From Pithys albifrons albifrons (taxonomy: Eukaryota > Chordata > Aves > Passeriformes > Thamnophilidae): a stretch of DNA of 64,000 bases. Location: positions 60,748,299 through 60,812,298 of the forward strand of contig NC_092461.1 of the NCBI RefSeq assembly GCF_047495875.1, in the 5' to 3' direction. Below the pieces are notes generated by a model. That model was not told where the DNA came from, made no database searches, and saw nothing but the letters and a program-made list of their open reading frames with translations. The first letter of the stretch is position 1; every line of letters begins with the position of its first letter. The position numbers were made by a program, and so were the translations under genes. Positions 20,301 through 32,793 of this stretch are shown in pieces.

Positions 20301-23249
20301 ATTTTCTTCTCTTGGAAAGAAATGCATTAGATGGATTAGCAAAGCACTAAAAATATCTTCGCTTAACCACCAAATTATGTAACCATCCGATTTCTGCCTG
20401 CTGCTGGTCTCATGCTGTGGTGCAGTTTAGAAATCTGCATTTTAGAGCACATCAAGTGAAAAAAGTTTTTGGGTAACATCAGATCTTCTTTCAGGGTTTC
20501 AAATGTATTTTTTTTCATAAATATTATTCTTCATTCAGAAGGTTAAAAGTAGACTTTACTGAAATCTTCTGATAACTATTGTCACTTCAGCATCTGAAAA
20601 TGCTGTTGCTTTTATACCATGTATTCCTTCTGTCTTTTTGTCACTCTGGGGTGGTATGTCTAATCCTTTCCTATAGTTTGTTGCTTGTTTTGGCAGAGTG
20701 GTATTTCTTAATGAATCGTAATTTAGATCAGATGTACTGCTCAGGGCTATGGTACTCTGAATAGGATGAGTCATTTTCTAAAAAGTTCTTTACATATGTG
20801 AGAGAAGATTTGATCACGATGACCTGCTGTAAAGCTAAATGTTGTCACCTATTTTTCTACACTTGCTGTATCATTTGTAATAAAGCATTTTCTAGAGTTA
20901 ATCTATCCCAGAGACCTCTGTAATGAGAGAACAAGAGGGAAATTGTTAATCTTCCCTTAGATTAATTAAATCTTTGTAATATTGCCAGTATTTTTCTCTA
21001 AATGTACCATAATGATCATTTAGTATGCTATTGTGGTACTCGATTGTACAAATAGGACTGGTACTAAGTTGATGCAGTAACTCATTTTTCACTGGTGAAT
21101 GAAGTAAAAAGAGGTTCAACTTAAACATGTAGATAATTGACTGAAATGCTCATCATAAATGTTTGTGATGAGATAACTTTGTAGACTGATGGCTGTATTT
21201 TATTTCTCTCTGTCAGAAAGATCATGTTCTGTTGCAGTGGAGCTCTTGCCTGTGGTCAGGTTCCCTGCAAAAGGGCTGAAAGATTTTGGTCTTTGTGAAT
21301 GTGACAAGACAAGTCCACTTGTATCCTAAGGTCAACCAAGTGTCACCTTAGTCTGCAGTTAGATCCTTTCCTGCTGTTTGTTTTTCTATTGTGTAGCTTT
21401 AATGAAAACAGAGAAACTTGAATGCCTGAAAAAAGGAAATGATGCCATTAGAGCAATCAATTTGCATGTCAGGGAAAAGACTCTACATATAGTCAGCTGA
21501 CTAAAGGGCATGAGAACATCCTGAAAGGTAATTGGGCACCTTTTGTTGAAATATGCTGATATAGTCCATTAACTTGTCCAGTATTCCTCGGAAACAATGC
21601 CTATAGTCAGAGGCACAGTACTGGGCCTTTGTTCACTGCCAAAACCTACAGTTATCATAGTGTACAGCATCATCTTAAAGCTCTAGTACTGTTTATGTAC
21701 TGCTTCTGGAAGAGTATGTACACAAAGTGTTCAAACTTTCCATGGCCTTTTTTTTGTGCTTTTACCTGCGATATTCCTGTGGGAGGAATATACAACTTTT
21801 TTAGATACTTCTCAGAGTTCATCCCTGCAGTCTTGTGTCTTGTAAGAGTATGAGTAGAGAGATGAAGATGCTACTAACTGTTTCTGATTGAACAAGTTAC
21901 TATTGGTCTTCTGTTTGGTCTCACTCCATCCTGTCTGGAGTATTTGTCTCCACGTGTTCCATCTCATATTTTAAGTTGAACAGACTTTGGTGTCTTTTCA
22001 TCAAATATGTTTTTATTTACTGAAATGATGGAACCTTGTCTACTTATCATCATGCAAGCAGTAGCAAAACGTATTCTCTAATAATAAGAGGAGCAATGAG
22101 AAGATGATTTCCTGTGGGGTTTTATTAGAGCCCTGTTGTTTTCTTTAAATTCAATAATACCATCTTCAAAAGTACTGTGCTGGTAAGAATAAACAAGTTT
22201 TGTTTTTCTCTTTTCCCTGTGACTTACCAGGAAAAAAATTACAGATTTCTAATCTTCAAGCCTCTAGTTTCTTCTCAAAAGAAAATAACTAGCATGCCCA
22301 TGGATCTTGGGGTGTATGCAATTGCTTCTAGCCACTAGAGAGAAAGGTGTGGAAGCACTGTGTCAATCTCTGGCCATTCTGCTGCTGAAATACAGTTTAA
22401 TATTTATGCCAAGGAAAATAGTCACAGATTTTATGACAAAAAACCCCAAACTTTGATGCAGGCGTTAAGTTGAATCTAGTGAGCAAAGTAGGGACTTCAA
22501 GAGCAAGCATATTAAAAAAGACCTGTGTTTTCCAACAGCAAGAAAAAGGAAAGTTTCAGATTCTGGTATTTTTAAGTGAAAGCAGAAGGGTTTCAGTATA
22601 GGGGATCTTTGACATACATAGGAGTGTATTAATAATGTTAATATGAGAAAATTATTTTCTTATTACACTGATCTGAAATACACAGACCGGAGAGAATGTT
22701 GTGTGATTTTAATATGAAAATATGCAAATGCTTTCATTTGATAATGCTTTTAATATGAAAAAATGTGCCTTTTCATGACCCTGAAGGACACCTTAAAGTG
22801 TACTTTATTAATCCTAGAGGTCAGTTATGAAAAAAATAATAGTGATGTAAGGTGTTTGTTTTTCTGCTTTTTATTGTGCCTTTCATTCTGAAGGAATGAG
22901 CTGATTTTCCATGCTCTGATCAGCAACTCATCATTGCTGTTACTTGGCAAATTATGAGATGACGAGAAGCTGAAAAGGAGTGTGCAGCTTGCTGCTCAGT
23001 GGGGTAGGGGGAAAATTGATCAAGAGTTTTTAAAACATTCACGTGACTCTTAAAATATTTTCTGTGATGTCACTTCTTTTTAGGAGCAGAGAAAACATGC
23101 CTTTCTAAAGTTCTAATCAAAGAACAGATGACTAGCTTATAGTCCACTTACCCTATTGCTTTGGAGGATGAATGTGTGAGCTGAACCTGGCTTTTAATTT
23201 ATCCTTTCCATAGTTTTCTGGTAAATAGGAAATGTTGGCTATGCTGACA

Positions 23250-23292
23250 TCAACATCAGAACTCCCACTGGTTTCAGTGATAGCAGGATATC
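23250..23292. repeat. degenerate ancient amniote repeat
   Basis: 'cagaactcccactggtttc...gcaggat' matches the word ACTCCCATTGACTTCAATGGGAGCAGGAT of an old dispersed repeat, with several changes. Confidence 0.35.
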
Positions 23293-26200
23293 ACTGATGG
23301 AACAGTGTTCTTTTTGAGCTGCATGTTTTGTGGGAGTCACAGGCAGTTGAAAGGCCAGAGCTGAGATACTGGAAGTTCCCAGATGGACCAGGAAGGGACA
23401 ATCAAGTACAAAGACATTTCACTTACCACTGAAGGAAACCACTTCTCCTAATTTCCAGAAAAAGTAAAGTTGAATTATTTTATGAACTGCAAAGGAACTA
23501 ATAGTACCTTCTGAGATTTAGTCTTTTCTCTTTGCAAATAAAGAAGCTTCTGTAATGAATCCATATGTCAGATGCTGTCTGCAGTTACTCATGCTGAATG
23601 GTATGCTGTTCTGCACACTGTCCCCAAAACCTGAGACATGAGTATGATACAGCTCAATACGAATAAGGGTGACAGACAGAATTTACTCTAGAATGATATG
23701 TCTGCTCAGCTGCTGAGAAAATCCATATTTCTGGAAGTTAGGGTGAGAGTTTGCTTTGAAAAGCTTAACTGAGGATATAATTCTGTGTTTTATTGCTCTA
23801 CTAGTGAATGTGGTTTCTGCATTTACATACATGCAAAAAATACTACTAACAGATTACGTGGTTTGCAGTGGAAATAACTGATTATAGAGGTTGATGCTGT
23901 TTTCTTTTTTGTGGTGCAGCTGCTTTTGTCTTGCAAAGATCTCAGTGTAGTAGTTAACCAGATGTAAGCGTCTTATCAGTCATGATTTGTTTTCCTTAGC
24001 TTTGCTTGTTCAGCCCATGTTTCTGGGAGGTCATCTAGATAGTGGTGCCAGACTTCCCTGGCTAGATGCATGTATCATTTACCTAGTGGCAAGGAAAGCT
24101 GGGTGGCTTTATTGCATGTGCAGTAAGGCAGAGGTGTCCAAAGAAAAGAGGGCGCTGAAGCTGCTCAGACAGCTGGCACCCGGCTGTGCTTTTTCCCAAA
24201 GGATCTCTAGAAGCGGGTGTGGAATGTGCTGTGAAATTCTGGTAGCAGCAGCCAGACAGCCTTGTGGTGGAAGCAGCAGCTCTGCTGAGACAGTGATCAG
24301 GAATGGGCTGCTATTACTTCCAGAGTAATTCAGTCACCAGTCCACCTGTGTGTTGCTCCTCCCCAGGTATTTGTCCAGCCAAAAAGTAGCTGTAGGTTTG
24401 GTGAAGTGGCCTAGGGAGCCGCATACACTCAGGCCACAGGCAGGATGTTAGTCCAATGGTGCTTAGCAGAACTTGGTTATGTGAGTTTGCTCTCCAGGCA
24501 TGCCATAAGCGTCAGAGTGACCTCTCAGCAGATGAGTTATGGTGAGGCACAAAATAGCTGACCTGGCTGCAAGTATTTTGCTGGGTTAGTCTGCAGGAGA
24601 GCAGAGCGTATGTGGTGCGTGTACAAGCTCAAGGTCTCTCTGAGGATGTGACCCTCTTGCACTTCACTGTAATGTAGAAAAGCAGTCTTACTTGTTATGA
24701 CTTTTTGCGTGAGAACAAGCGCAGACCCAGGCCTGTGCTGATACAACTATGCAGCTTCCAGCTCTGGAGCAGACTTGGTTCAGTGTTTCATTGTATGTAA
24801 TTTTCAGCCAAGCTTGTTTGCCAGCTCTCTGCATGTACAAAGGAAAGTACTGCCTGCTCTCTAGATGGCCTGCTCTAAGAATAAAATCTGATGAATACTG
24901 GTGTACATCTGCAGCATTAAAGGTCATATTGCCTCTACTAAAAAAAGTAGGATATGAACTGAGTGCTTTAGCTAACATGATTAATGACATTGTGCAATAC
25001 AGAGTGAGTTCTAATAGACTATATTATCAAGCTCCAAAGGGAGCTAAATATGCGACATTCTGTGGATCCTGTGTTCAGGATCTCCTATATTCTGGCCTTT
25101 TGGCAGTGGCTGTGAAATAATATACAGTAGAATCTTGTTAATTCATGCTAATGACTTAAAAAACCCATCCCAGATTAGCTGATTTTACAATTTAGCATGT
25201 AAGTGAAACATGAGGACAAAACTTCAGAGATGCACACTTTAACAGTATATCCTCTGCTAATTTATCTCAATAGTAGCAGTTATGCTGTAAACATATTTGT
25301 AATAGAGGAGTTAATGGACAGTAGCATTATTAATGAAAGCAATGATGATTTCCTGAAATGGCACTTGAGTACACCATCCTGTTATTAAATATCTTCAGAG
25401 AAACAGGACTCATTACTAGCTTTGTCAGTGTGAGACCACTGAGATGGTTCTGCAAGTAACAGATGTTGGTTTTTAATGTTAGTGAAATGTTCTCTTCTCA
25501 TGTGTGTCATGTCACATAGAGTAAATATAACTAGATTGGGAAAAGAGTTACCCTGATTTTCACAGTAATAGTATACAGGTAAAAAGCTCATGAAATTTTA
25601 TCTTCAGGCTGAATTACTTCTAGAGAGCTAAACTGCTAGCTCATACTCATTCTTAAAATAGTAATTCCGAAGCTACAGGCTCATGGAACATCTCATATGT
25701 TCCAGTAAATTCCATAGTCTTCAAAATACAGAGTAAATATCTCCATTATGAAAAAGTGTGCAATTTCTTATGACTATTTTATTTCAGTCTACATTATGTT
25801 TCCACATTAAGTGCTATTAATAATTCAGTTTCATTACAGACAGTGTGTTCTTAAATGAGAAAGTAAGACTTTTTCAGTGTGCCTTAAAAATATTAACTGG
25901 CTCAGTGTCCTTTTCTATGCTCTGAGAAAAAGAAGGAGCCAAAGCCTCTCAATATTGGAATCATCATAAGCACTTGTTACTGTGCATTGGTGTGTCAGCA
26001 GAGAAGTCTGCCTAAATAAGGCAATGCATGAGTAGAGCTTATCAGCGTTTGACAGGAATATAGTCCACTAACAGCTGATACAGTAGCCCATCTTTTCTGT
26101 GCTATCGTAGTCTCTCTACACTGCACACAAATGTGTGTTTATCATCTGCTCAAAACTTAGCCCTCCACCTTTTCTTTTCAGTTAGTTTATGCTGAAAGTA

Positions 26201-26509
26201 GTATAAGTGAGCTGAAACACTTAGAAAGCCAAGTATATAATGTACTTTTATGTCTATAAAAATGTATGTGTCATGGTCAGCTTTCAAGGTTTAGGGAAGT
26301 ATGCTGTCCCTTCTGTTGCATCTCCCACCAGATAGTCTAGAGTGAGTATTGTTCGGTAATATAAATAAAAAATACAAAACTTTCTGCATTTTTGTGCGCT
26401 TATGATATTACTGTGCACTGAGCAATGCTTGAAAAAGTATCCATAACTTCATGAAAACAAGTCCTGACTGATGCTGCCTTCTTCACGCTGAGAGTCTGAT
26501 ACTGCTCAA

Positions 26510-26560
26510 ATGAGTGGCTAAACTCCCAGTGACCTTTCTGGGAATAGTATTACTCCTTGC
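26510..26560. repeat. degenerate ancient amniote repeat
   Basis: 'gctaaactcccagtgac...gggaatagtattac' is another eroded copy of the same ACTCCCATTGACTTCAATGGGAGTAGGATTA word. Confidence 0.35.
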
Positions 26561-27301
26561 ATATTTGTAGATGCCTCTAATAACAATCCAGAGTAAAATA
26601 CCCTTAACATTGTTTCAGTATCAGTTTACCTGTTATGCTGAGTTGGGTTGTCAGACTTTGTCCCTGTGTTGTACAAGAGTTTGGTATTTGATGATTTTAT
26701 GAACAAGGTTATTAGGCCAATAAATACATTTTAACATTTGATGGCTCCTGCCCTGCTACAGAATGTTCCTAAACAGTCAAACTGGTGACCTAAAAGTGTG
26801 TTTTGATACTGGAAGTGGATGTAAATGTCTGCACGTGCGTGGTCTGTTTTTAAGCGATTTCTGAAAAATATCAGACATTAAATTCTTAGTTCATACTATA
26901 AAGGCAGATCAGTGATTTGGTAATCCCTCCTTTTCTTGCAAGTTCAAGTTAAACTGAAAGGCACAGTGTTGATTTACTGGCAAAAATTTTTGTTATTCAA
27001 AGTGATCAATACCTTTCATGCCAAGCAGAAATTTAGGGCAATAGCAAAAAATGTTCTTCACTTTTCTATGGCACACTTCTGATTTCTTGTTTCTCCTGTC
27101 ATACTGTATTATCTTCTTGAGTCAGAGGAAGAGACAGGAAGGGACAGACAGATGAATGAAAGGATGATGTACCATCATCCTTATTTGTTGAACTGACTTA
27201 AATCTTTCTGTATTAATCCTTTTACACTTGTCTGTCAGATGTGTACCCAAATTGGTTTTTGCACATACAACTATAAGTAATTTGATAAATTACAGTTATT
27301 C

Positions 27302-27320
27302 TGCTTTTACTGTAAAAGCA
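27302..27320. repeat. perfect 19-nt palindrome
   Basis: A nine-base arm TGCTTTTAC, one central T, then the exact reverse complement. No neighbouring element explains it. Confidence 0.6.
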
Positions 27321-29422
27321 AACCAGACATTATAAGCAACTCCATATAAAATCAGATCTAGTGTAATTCTACCTTTTAACCATACATTTGTATGTACTTT
27401 TTGCCATTCAGTACTCTGCTTTGGCAAGTCAGTATGTTGCTTGTTTTTTCTTCCATATTCCACCATTACTGTTTTCCTTTTCTCACAACAGCATCATCAG
27501 TGTTCGTCCCCCTCTTGTCCTCTTGTGTACAGGAATCTTGCTGAGAAATGGAGAGCGCTTGGCATGGTTCTGAGAGCATTCAGAAGGTTCTGTTTGTTAA
27601 GTGGGAACCTCACATTTTGTCTTAAGTGTTCAACCTACTATATGCAAAATGATCAGAGAAGGACGAAAATTCCAATAGCAGTTTAGGGAAGAGTTTTCTG
27701 TTAGCAGTCATGGGAAAGTGGAACAGATAAATCTGAAAAAAACCACATTGAACCTTGTTTTGGTTTGTTTTTACCTTGTTCTTTGTTATCTCTTCTGTGA
27801 GCTTGGAATGAAAAAGCAGGTTTCTTTCCTGCAAAATTTACTTTCCTATCAGGACAAAGAACGGACTTGCAACTCTGTCCTGGATAAAATGCTTCTCTCT
27901 GTACTCTCTAGCTAACTTACTTTCTTTCACACCACTTAATGCCACAGAATAAAAAGAGTATACTATTTCCTGATTGGGAGTCATGCTTACAATCCTGTTG
28001 ACACAACACTCTTTGCTTTTTCCAAAGTTAATTGATTTCAAAGTGCCTTTTCATCTTACCCAGTGCACTTGCTTAAAAAACCAAACCCTTTAATTTGAGT
28101 TGAGCGATGCATCTTCTTCAATTCAGTAGCCTGGCTTGGATGTCCTAATGTGAGTTCATACTTCAGTAGCATTGCATGCGGTATATTTAACAGAGATGTC
28201 ATTCTGTCCTCTGAATCCATCTCTGATAATAGTACTGAGAGAATAAGCAGTTCATTGGGCTGTTTGCCATAAGAGCAGGTCGGGAGGGTTCACGGTAGAT
28301 GCACAGTGAAATGGACTGTTTGCCGTGTGTGTAACAGCTCTTATGCATGGCTTTTTATCTAGCTCCCCTCCAAAATAAGAACAATTTTACAGTGCAAATA
28401 GGGACACTTTTAGGCTGCCTTTTTGATACTTCTCTGCTGTGCCCAAAATACACTTAGTTTTCTGGAATGTGTCTGCACATCCCTAGTATTGAGGTGGATG
28501 CTGTATCACCTGTCTGATCTGCATGGAGAGCAATATGATGTGTCCACAGAAGCTGTATAGCCCTGAATTTCAGTGCAGGAAGGCATGATAGAGCCATTTA
28601 ATTTTTTTAGTCATTCAGGACTGCTTTATTTTGAGGAATTGCATAAATTACTGTTTTTAGTTTCTGAAAATGCACTTCAAGAATACTTTAGTTGTTGTAA
28701 TCGCATTAATTATGCACACTTAAAATTTATTTTGGTTATTTTAAAGGTATTCTACTCTAAATATTTTATCATGTTTTCACACCACAAAAATTAAAGAGAT
28801 ATCCATCAAAAAAAAGCTTAAAGCTGTCCAGGGTTCTACAAAACAGATCTTGTAGCACCTGAACATGTTTCGGTATAACAGCAAGTGTTTGGCAAGCTAT
28901 ATTATTATAATATTAATTATATATTATCGTGGAAATTAAACCTTAATCAATAGTACTTGAACTTTTAAGAGTAACCTATTCAATAGCAGTCCTTTTAATC
29001 GGTAAATGTCTACACTGAAGAAATGCATCAGCATCATACATTCTACTCTGTAACTTCTAGTGAGTTATAGATTTTTGTTAGGAAATTTTAACTCTACTGT
29101 TCATTAACTGTGATTTATCTTTTGGATCATATTATACATTAACAGAGTGAAGTTCCACATGTGTAATAGATCGTCCATTTGGAATTTCCTTTATCAAGTT
29201 GCAGTGTCTACTGCTCATCCTGAAATTCCAGAAGCAGAGTCTGTGATGGACAGATGTGACTTCATCTTCTTAAAATGAACATTCTGAAAACTTTCATAAA
29301 AATTGATTTATACTTTCAAAACATTGGTTTGCATTCGTTTTATGTTTTTGCATGAAACAAAAAGAAGTTTGATGGGAAAAAAATCTTTCAATACATTTTG
29401 CCAGCTGCTTCGTCACAGTATT

Positions 29423-29875
29423 AGAATCACAGAATGATAGAATGGTTTGGGTTGGAGAGGGACCTTAAAGATGATCTAGTTCCAATCCACCTGCCACAGG
29501 CAGGCATATGCTGTTCACTAGGTCAGATTGCTTAAAGCCCCACCCCACCTGGCCTTGAATACTTCTGGGATGGGCATCTACACCTTCTCTGGGCAGCCTA
29601 TGTCAGTGCTTTACCGCCCTCTGAGTAAAAATTTCTTCCTAACATCTGATCTAGACCTTTCCTCTTAGCATTTAAAGCCATTCTGCCTTGTCCTATCACT
29701 ATCTGCCCATTTCTAAAGTCCCTCTTCCTCCGTTTTATAAGCCTCCTTAAAGGTACTGGAAGGCCACAGTGAGGTCTCCCCAAAGCCTTGTCTTGTACAG
29801 GCTGACCAGCCACAGATCTCTCAGCCTGTCTTCATAGGAGAGGTGCTCCATCCCTCTGATCATCATTGCGGCCCA
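29423..29875 (-). mobile_element. CR1 LINE 3'-end fragment, about 450 bp
   Basis: On the plus strand it begins with the reverse complement of the CR1 tail (agaatcacagaatgatagaat, ggtttgggttggagaggga). It continues through 'ggccttgaatacttctggga', 'aatttcttcctaacatctgatctaga' and 'tcttcataggagaggtgctcca'. It is among the best-preserved copies in the window and is 5'-truncated. Open frames inside it are not intact reverse-transcriptase coding sequence. Confidence 0.95.
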
Positions 29876-31480
29876 TTATTGTCTCAGATTAAACCTTTAA
29901 GCTTTTGATCAATGCAGTTTTCAGGTTCTAAGCACAAATTCTGACTTGGGGCACTAAAGCATTTTTCATAGGGGTGCCCAAGTGCTACTTTGTCTAAACT
30001 AGACCTGAGACCTGAAGTGTAATATCCTGCTGCATATTTTGCAGACTATGTCTCTCAGTAAATGAGAGGGACAGGTCCTGGGTGTATGGTCTGTGTAATA
30101 AAGAGGCTGAGGTCTCTTTTTTACATGTAAATCTATACTTTTCTGAAGATGAAATTTCTCCAAGTGTATGGTATGTTGTTCTTATTTTCTCCTACAGACT
30201 GGCTTAACTTGAAATATAATATCTATTTCTGCTAGAGCTGAAATTACCAGAAGAAATCCCATTGCTGTTGTGATAAAAATCACAAACATACAAATAATTG
30301 TCTACCACGGAGTAGTTTATATTGTGGGATAAACGTTCCAGTATTTTCTGTGAGGAAGATTATTAAGAAACTTGGGTAGTTATTTGAAATATATGCAGGA
30401 GCAGTAGTCTGTGAAGAACCTATTGCTCCTAAGCAAAGTAACATTATTCATCTCTCACTTGCTATGTAAAGTATGTGGGGTTTGTAAGGGTTGTCCACGG
30501 TGTGCTAATACGGAGGGATACTTCTCGGCTATGCTCGAGGTGCAGTATACTAAGCAAATACTTATTAACAGACCTTTCAGAGCAGTGCAATGTCAGCAAC
30601 TGCACTCCACACATCCTGGGTAAGTAGGAAGCTTAGTTGCTTCCTGCCCCTCTCACAAATACCACCTTGGTTGCCTCACTGTATAATAGCTTCATACATT
30701 AGCTCTTTGCCTCCACTCCTAACGAGCAAGCCACAATTAAAGATACTGATACGCATAATCTGCTCCTTGTCTCTGATTCTTTTCCTGTGTGTCTGGGAAA
30801 TTTTTTTAGCACCTAAGTAGCTTCAGCACCCTCTAGTAGTTAGGCTTGTGACTATGCTAATTGCTGCTGGGTCTTGCTAAGTGTATAATAATTATTGTAG
30901 GGGGTTTTGCTTCTCTGTCCTGGCATTTCATGCAAATGCAACAGTTTATTTATAATTATTTCTTTTCCATGGATTAATCCAGTGCTTTTTCTTATAGCAT
31001 TTTTGAAAGTGACCTTTCCTTTATAGGGCCGTACTTCCTCACCTGTCTGTTGAAGTCCCTTCCAGTCTTGGTGTGTGGTGGCTGGCTATTTTGCAAGTTC
31101 TCTCAGTGGTAGAGGTTTTAAATAACCAGGGTAACTGGGGAGATGATTGCCTATATTTTCCTGATTTTTTTTTATTTTTTAAAGTTTCATTGCGTTGTCA
31201 TTCTATATTTCAGTCACTATTTCTCTTAGCTTATTTGTAACCCTGGTAAGATTGGTACTGCAATGTGCACCTGTTCCCCTAAATCTTTCTCCTCTTTTGC
31301 ATCTTGTCCTTTCTTGAAAATGCAGGGTGAGAAGGGGTGAGGGAAAGATCTGCTGAAGGAATTTCTCTTTCAGGGTTGTATTTCACTTACCAGTTTTTAC
31401 CTTTGTGACTGTAAGATCATGTGCCAAAGTCTTGGCGATTCAAAAGCTAGAAGTTGTTAAGAATATACTCAGGAGTGGGA
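29876..31480 (+). other. intron 2 segment, nothing recognised
   Basis: AT-rich intron with short open frames only. Confidence 0.6.
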
Positions 31481-31499
31481 GTGACCATTCAGCCTGTCT

Positions 31500-32110
31500 G
31501 CAGCTGGCTACTCAGTGTCCTTGAACAAGAGTGCTTGAGAGTAGGCTGGATGGATTGTCTTGCTGACAGCAGCCTACTCCTGACTTCCAAGGCTTCTCAA
31601 ACATAGCTGATAGTGGGTAGGGGTTTACTGAAAGGAAATAAGGCGGATGAGAAACATCAGTCTGGACAGCACACACATTTTGCACTGACGATGTCTGTGT
31701 ATCCAGCAGAGCAGTGGAGTGAGGAACCACTGCTGCCAGGTGCCATGGTCCCTGCCCTGCCATGATGGGGTGTTTAGATACCATTATTCCATGGCACATA
31801 CTGATTCTTAGCAGCAGTAGGAGAGCAGGGAAATCCTTTTTCTCCACTTTTCCATTCTCTGACTTCCTGAGTATCAAGTGATGGGCAGTAGGTTGTTGCC
31901 AGGCTGGAACTGTGTCTGCACACACAGAGGAGGCCCTGCCATGTCCTTTGGCCAAGTGCCATGCTGTGCTTCGAGTGTGCCTCTGCTGATCTGCCCAAAA
32001 CCAGGAGTGGACTTCAGGCAACACCAATGTGGCTGTGTTTATTCTGGAAGAGCTCAATTGTTATGCCGCAGCCATATCTATATGATGTTCTGGATATTTG
32101 AGTGCTGTGG
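31500..32110 (-). other. GC-richer patch with a 181-codon open frame
   Basis: This patch is visibly richer in G and C than the intron around it. The minus strand is open from 32057 to 31512. The nominal start of that frame is TTG, not ATG, and the translation matches no family I know; an overlapping second frame runs 31998-31774. It could be an eroded transposable element, a noncoding exon or a chance open frame. I do not call it a gene. Confidence 0.3.
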
Positions 32111-32544
32111 TAGATAATGACTTATTTGCATGGAGTTTTTCTGTGACAGCATGAGCACCGTTGATCGCTTTTCCCCTGGGGTGCTTTCATGCAGCCATGC
32201 TACTGACACTCATGAGTGCTTTGTGTTTGCTCTTTTCTGTAGTGTTTTTTGTAGTGTTTTCTTTAGCTTTTGAAAGTGATTAAACCCTTTGTACATGAAT
32301 ATCCTCTTCATGTTTCTGACATAGTACTGCTAGCTAGCTTTTTTTTTTCCTGCTTTTTCTTAAGGCACTTTGATCATCAGGACTAGTCTGGCACGTCCTT
32401 CTTGTAGGGAGATTGGTGTAAGCACTCCTTTACCATTTTTGCTGTACTTGGCTGCATCTTTCCCTACTCCTTTGAGCTGTACTCCGAGTAAGTAACCAAC
32501 TCTGCAGAGATTTGCATTTTCTTGTAACTGACTTCAGAGTCATA

Positions 32545-32612
32545 CTCCCTCTGTATCGTAGGTAAAGTTTAAAGACTTGTGTTTCTGGGGTTTTATAATT
32601 TTTTAGGTAAAA
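32545..32612 (+). promoter_or_regulatory. two candidate AG|GTAAA recursive splice sites
   Basis: CGTAG|GTAAAG (32561/32562) and TTTAG|GTAAAA (32606/32607) lie 45 bases apart, each behind a pyrimidine- or T-rich stretch. They are weaker at the acceptor side than the 12493 site. Confidence 0.2.
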
Positions 32613-32689
32613 CTTTTCCTGTCAAAAGCCTTACTGTTCTGCATACACTCACTGGAATCTTTCTTAAGCTGACCATTTACCTGAAGCCA

Positions 32690-32793
32690 TAGGGACATGG
32701 TTAACTGGTGGACTTGACAGCTGTAGGTGAACAGTTGTCCTCAGTGATCTCAGAGGTCTTCTCCAACCTGAAAAATCTGATGCTTCTATAGCA
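32690..32793 (+). mobile_element. CR1 LINE 3'-end fragment, diverged
   Basis: 'tagggacatggttaactggtggactt' and 'agaggtcttctccaacctg' followed by 'tgcttctatag' correspond in order to the CR1 tail. Confidence 0.7.

Larger units (their letters stand above)
17373..29422 (+). other. intron 2 segment, mostly nondescript
   Basis: AT-rich intron. Open frames up to about 113 codons (23987-24328) show no family resemblance. Two eroded ancient repeats (about 23250 and 26515) and one perfect palindrome (27302-27320) are the only features noted. Confidence 0.6.

Noticed and set aside
29598..29813. 71-codon minus-strand open frame
   Set aside because: It lies wholly inside the CR1 fragment 29423-29875 and is LINE 3'-region sequence, not a gene.
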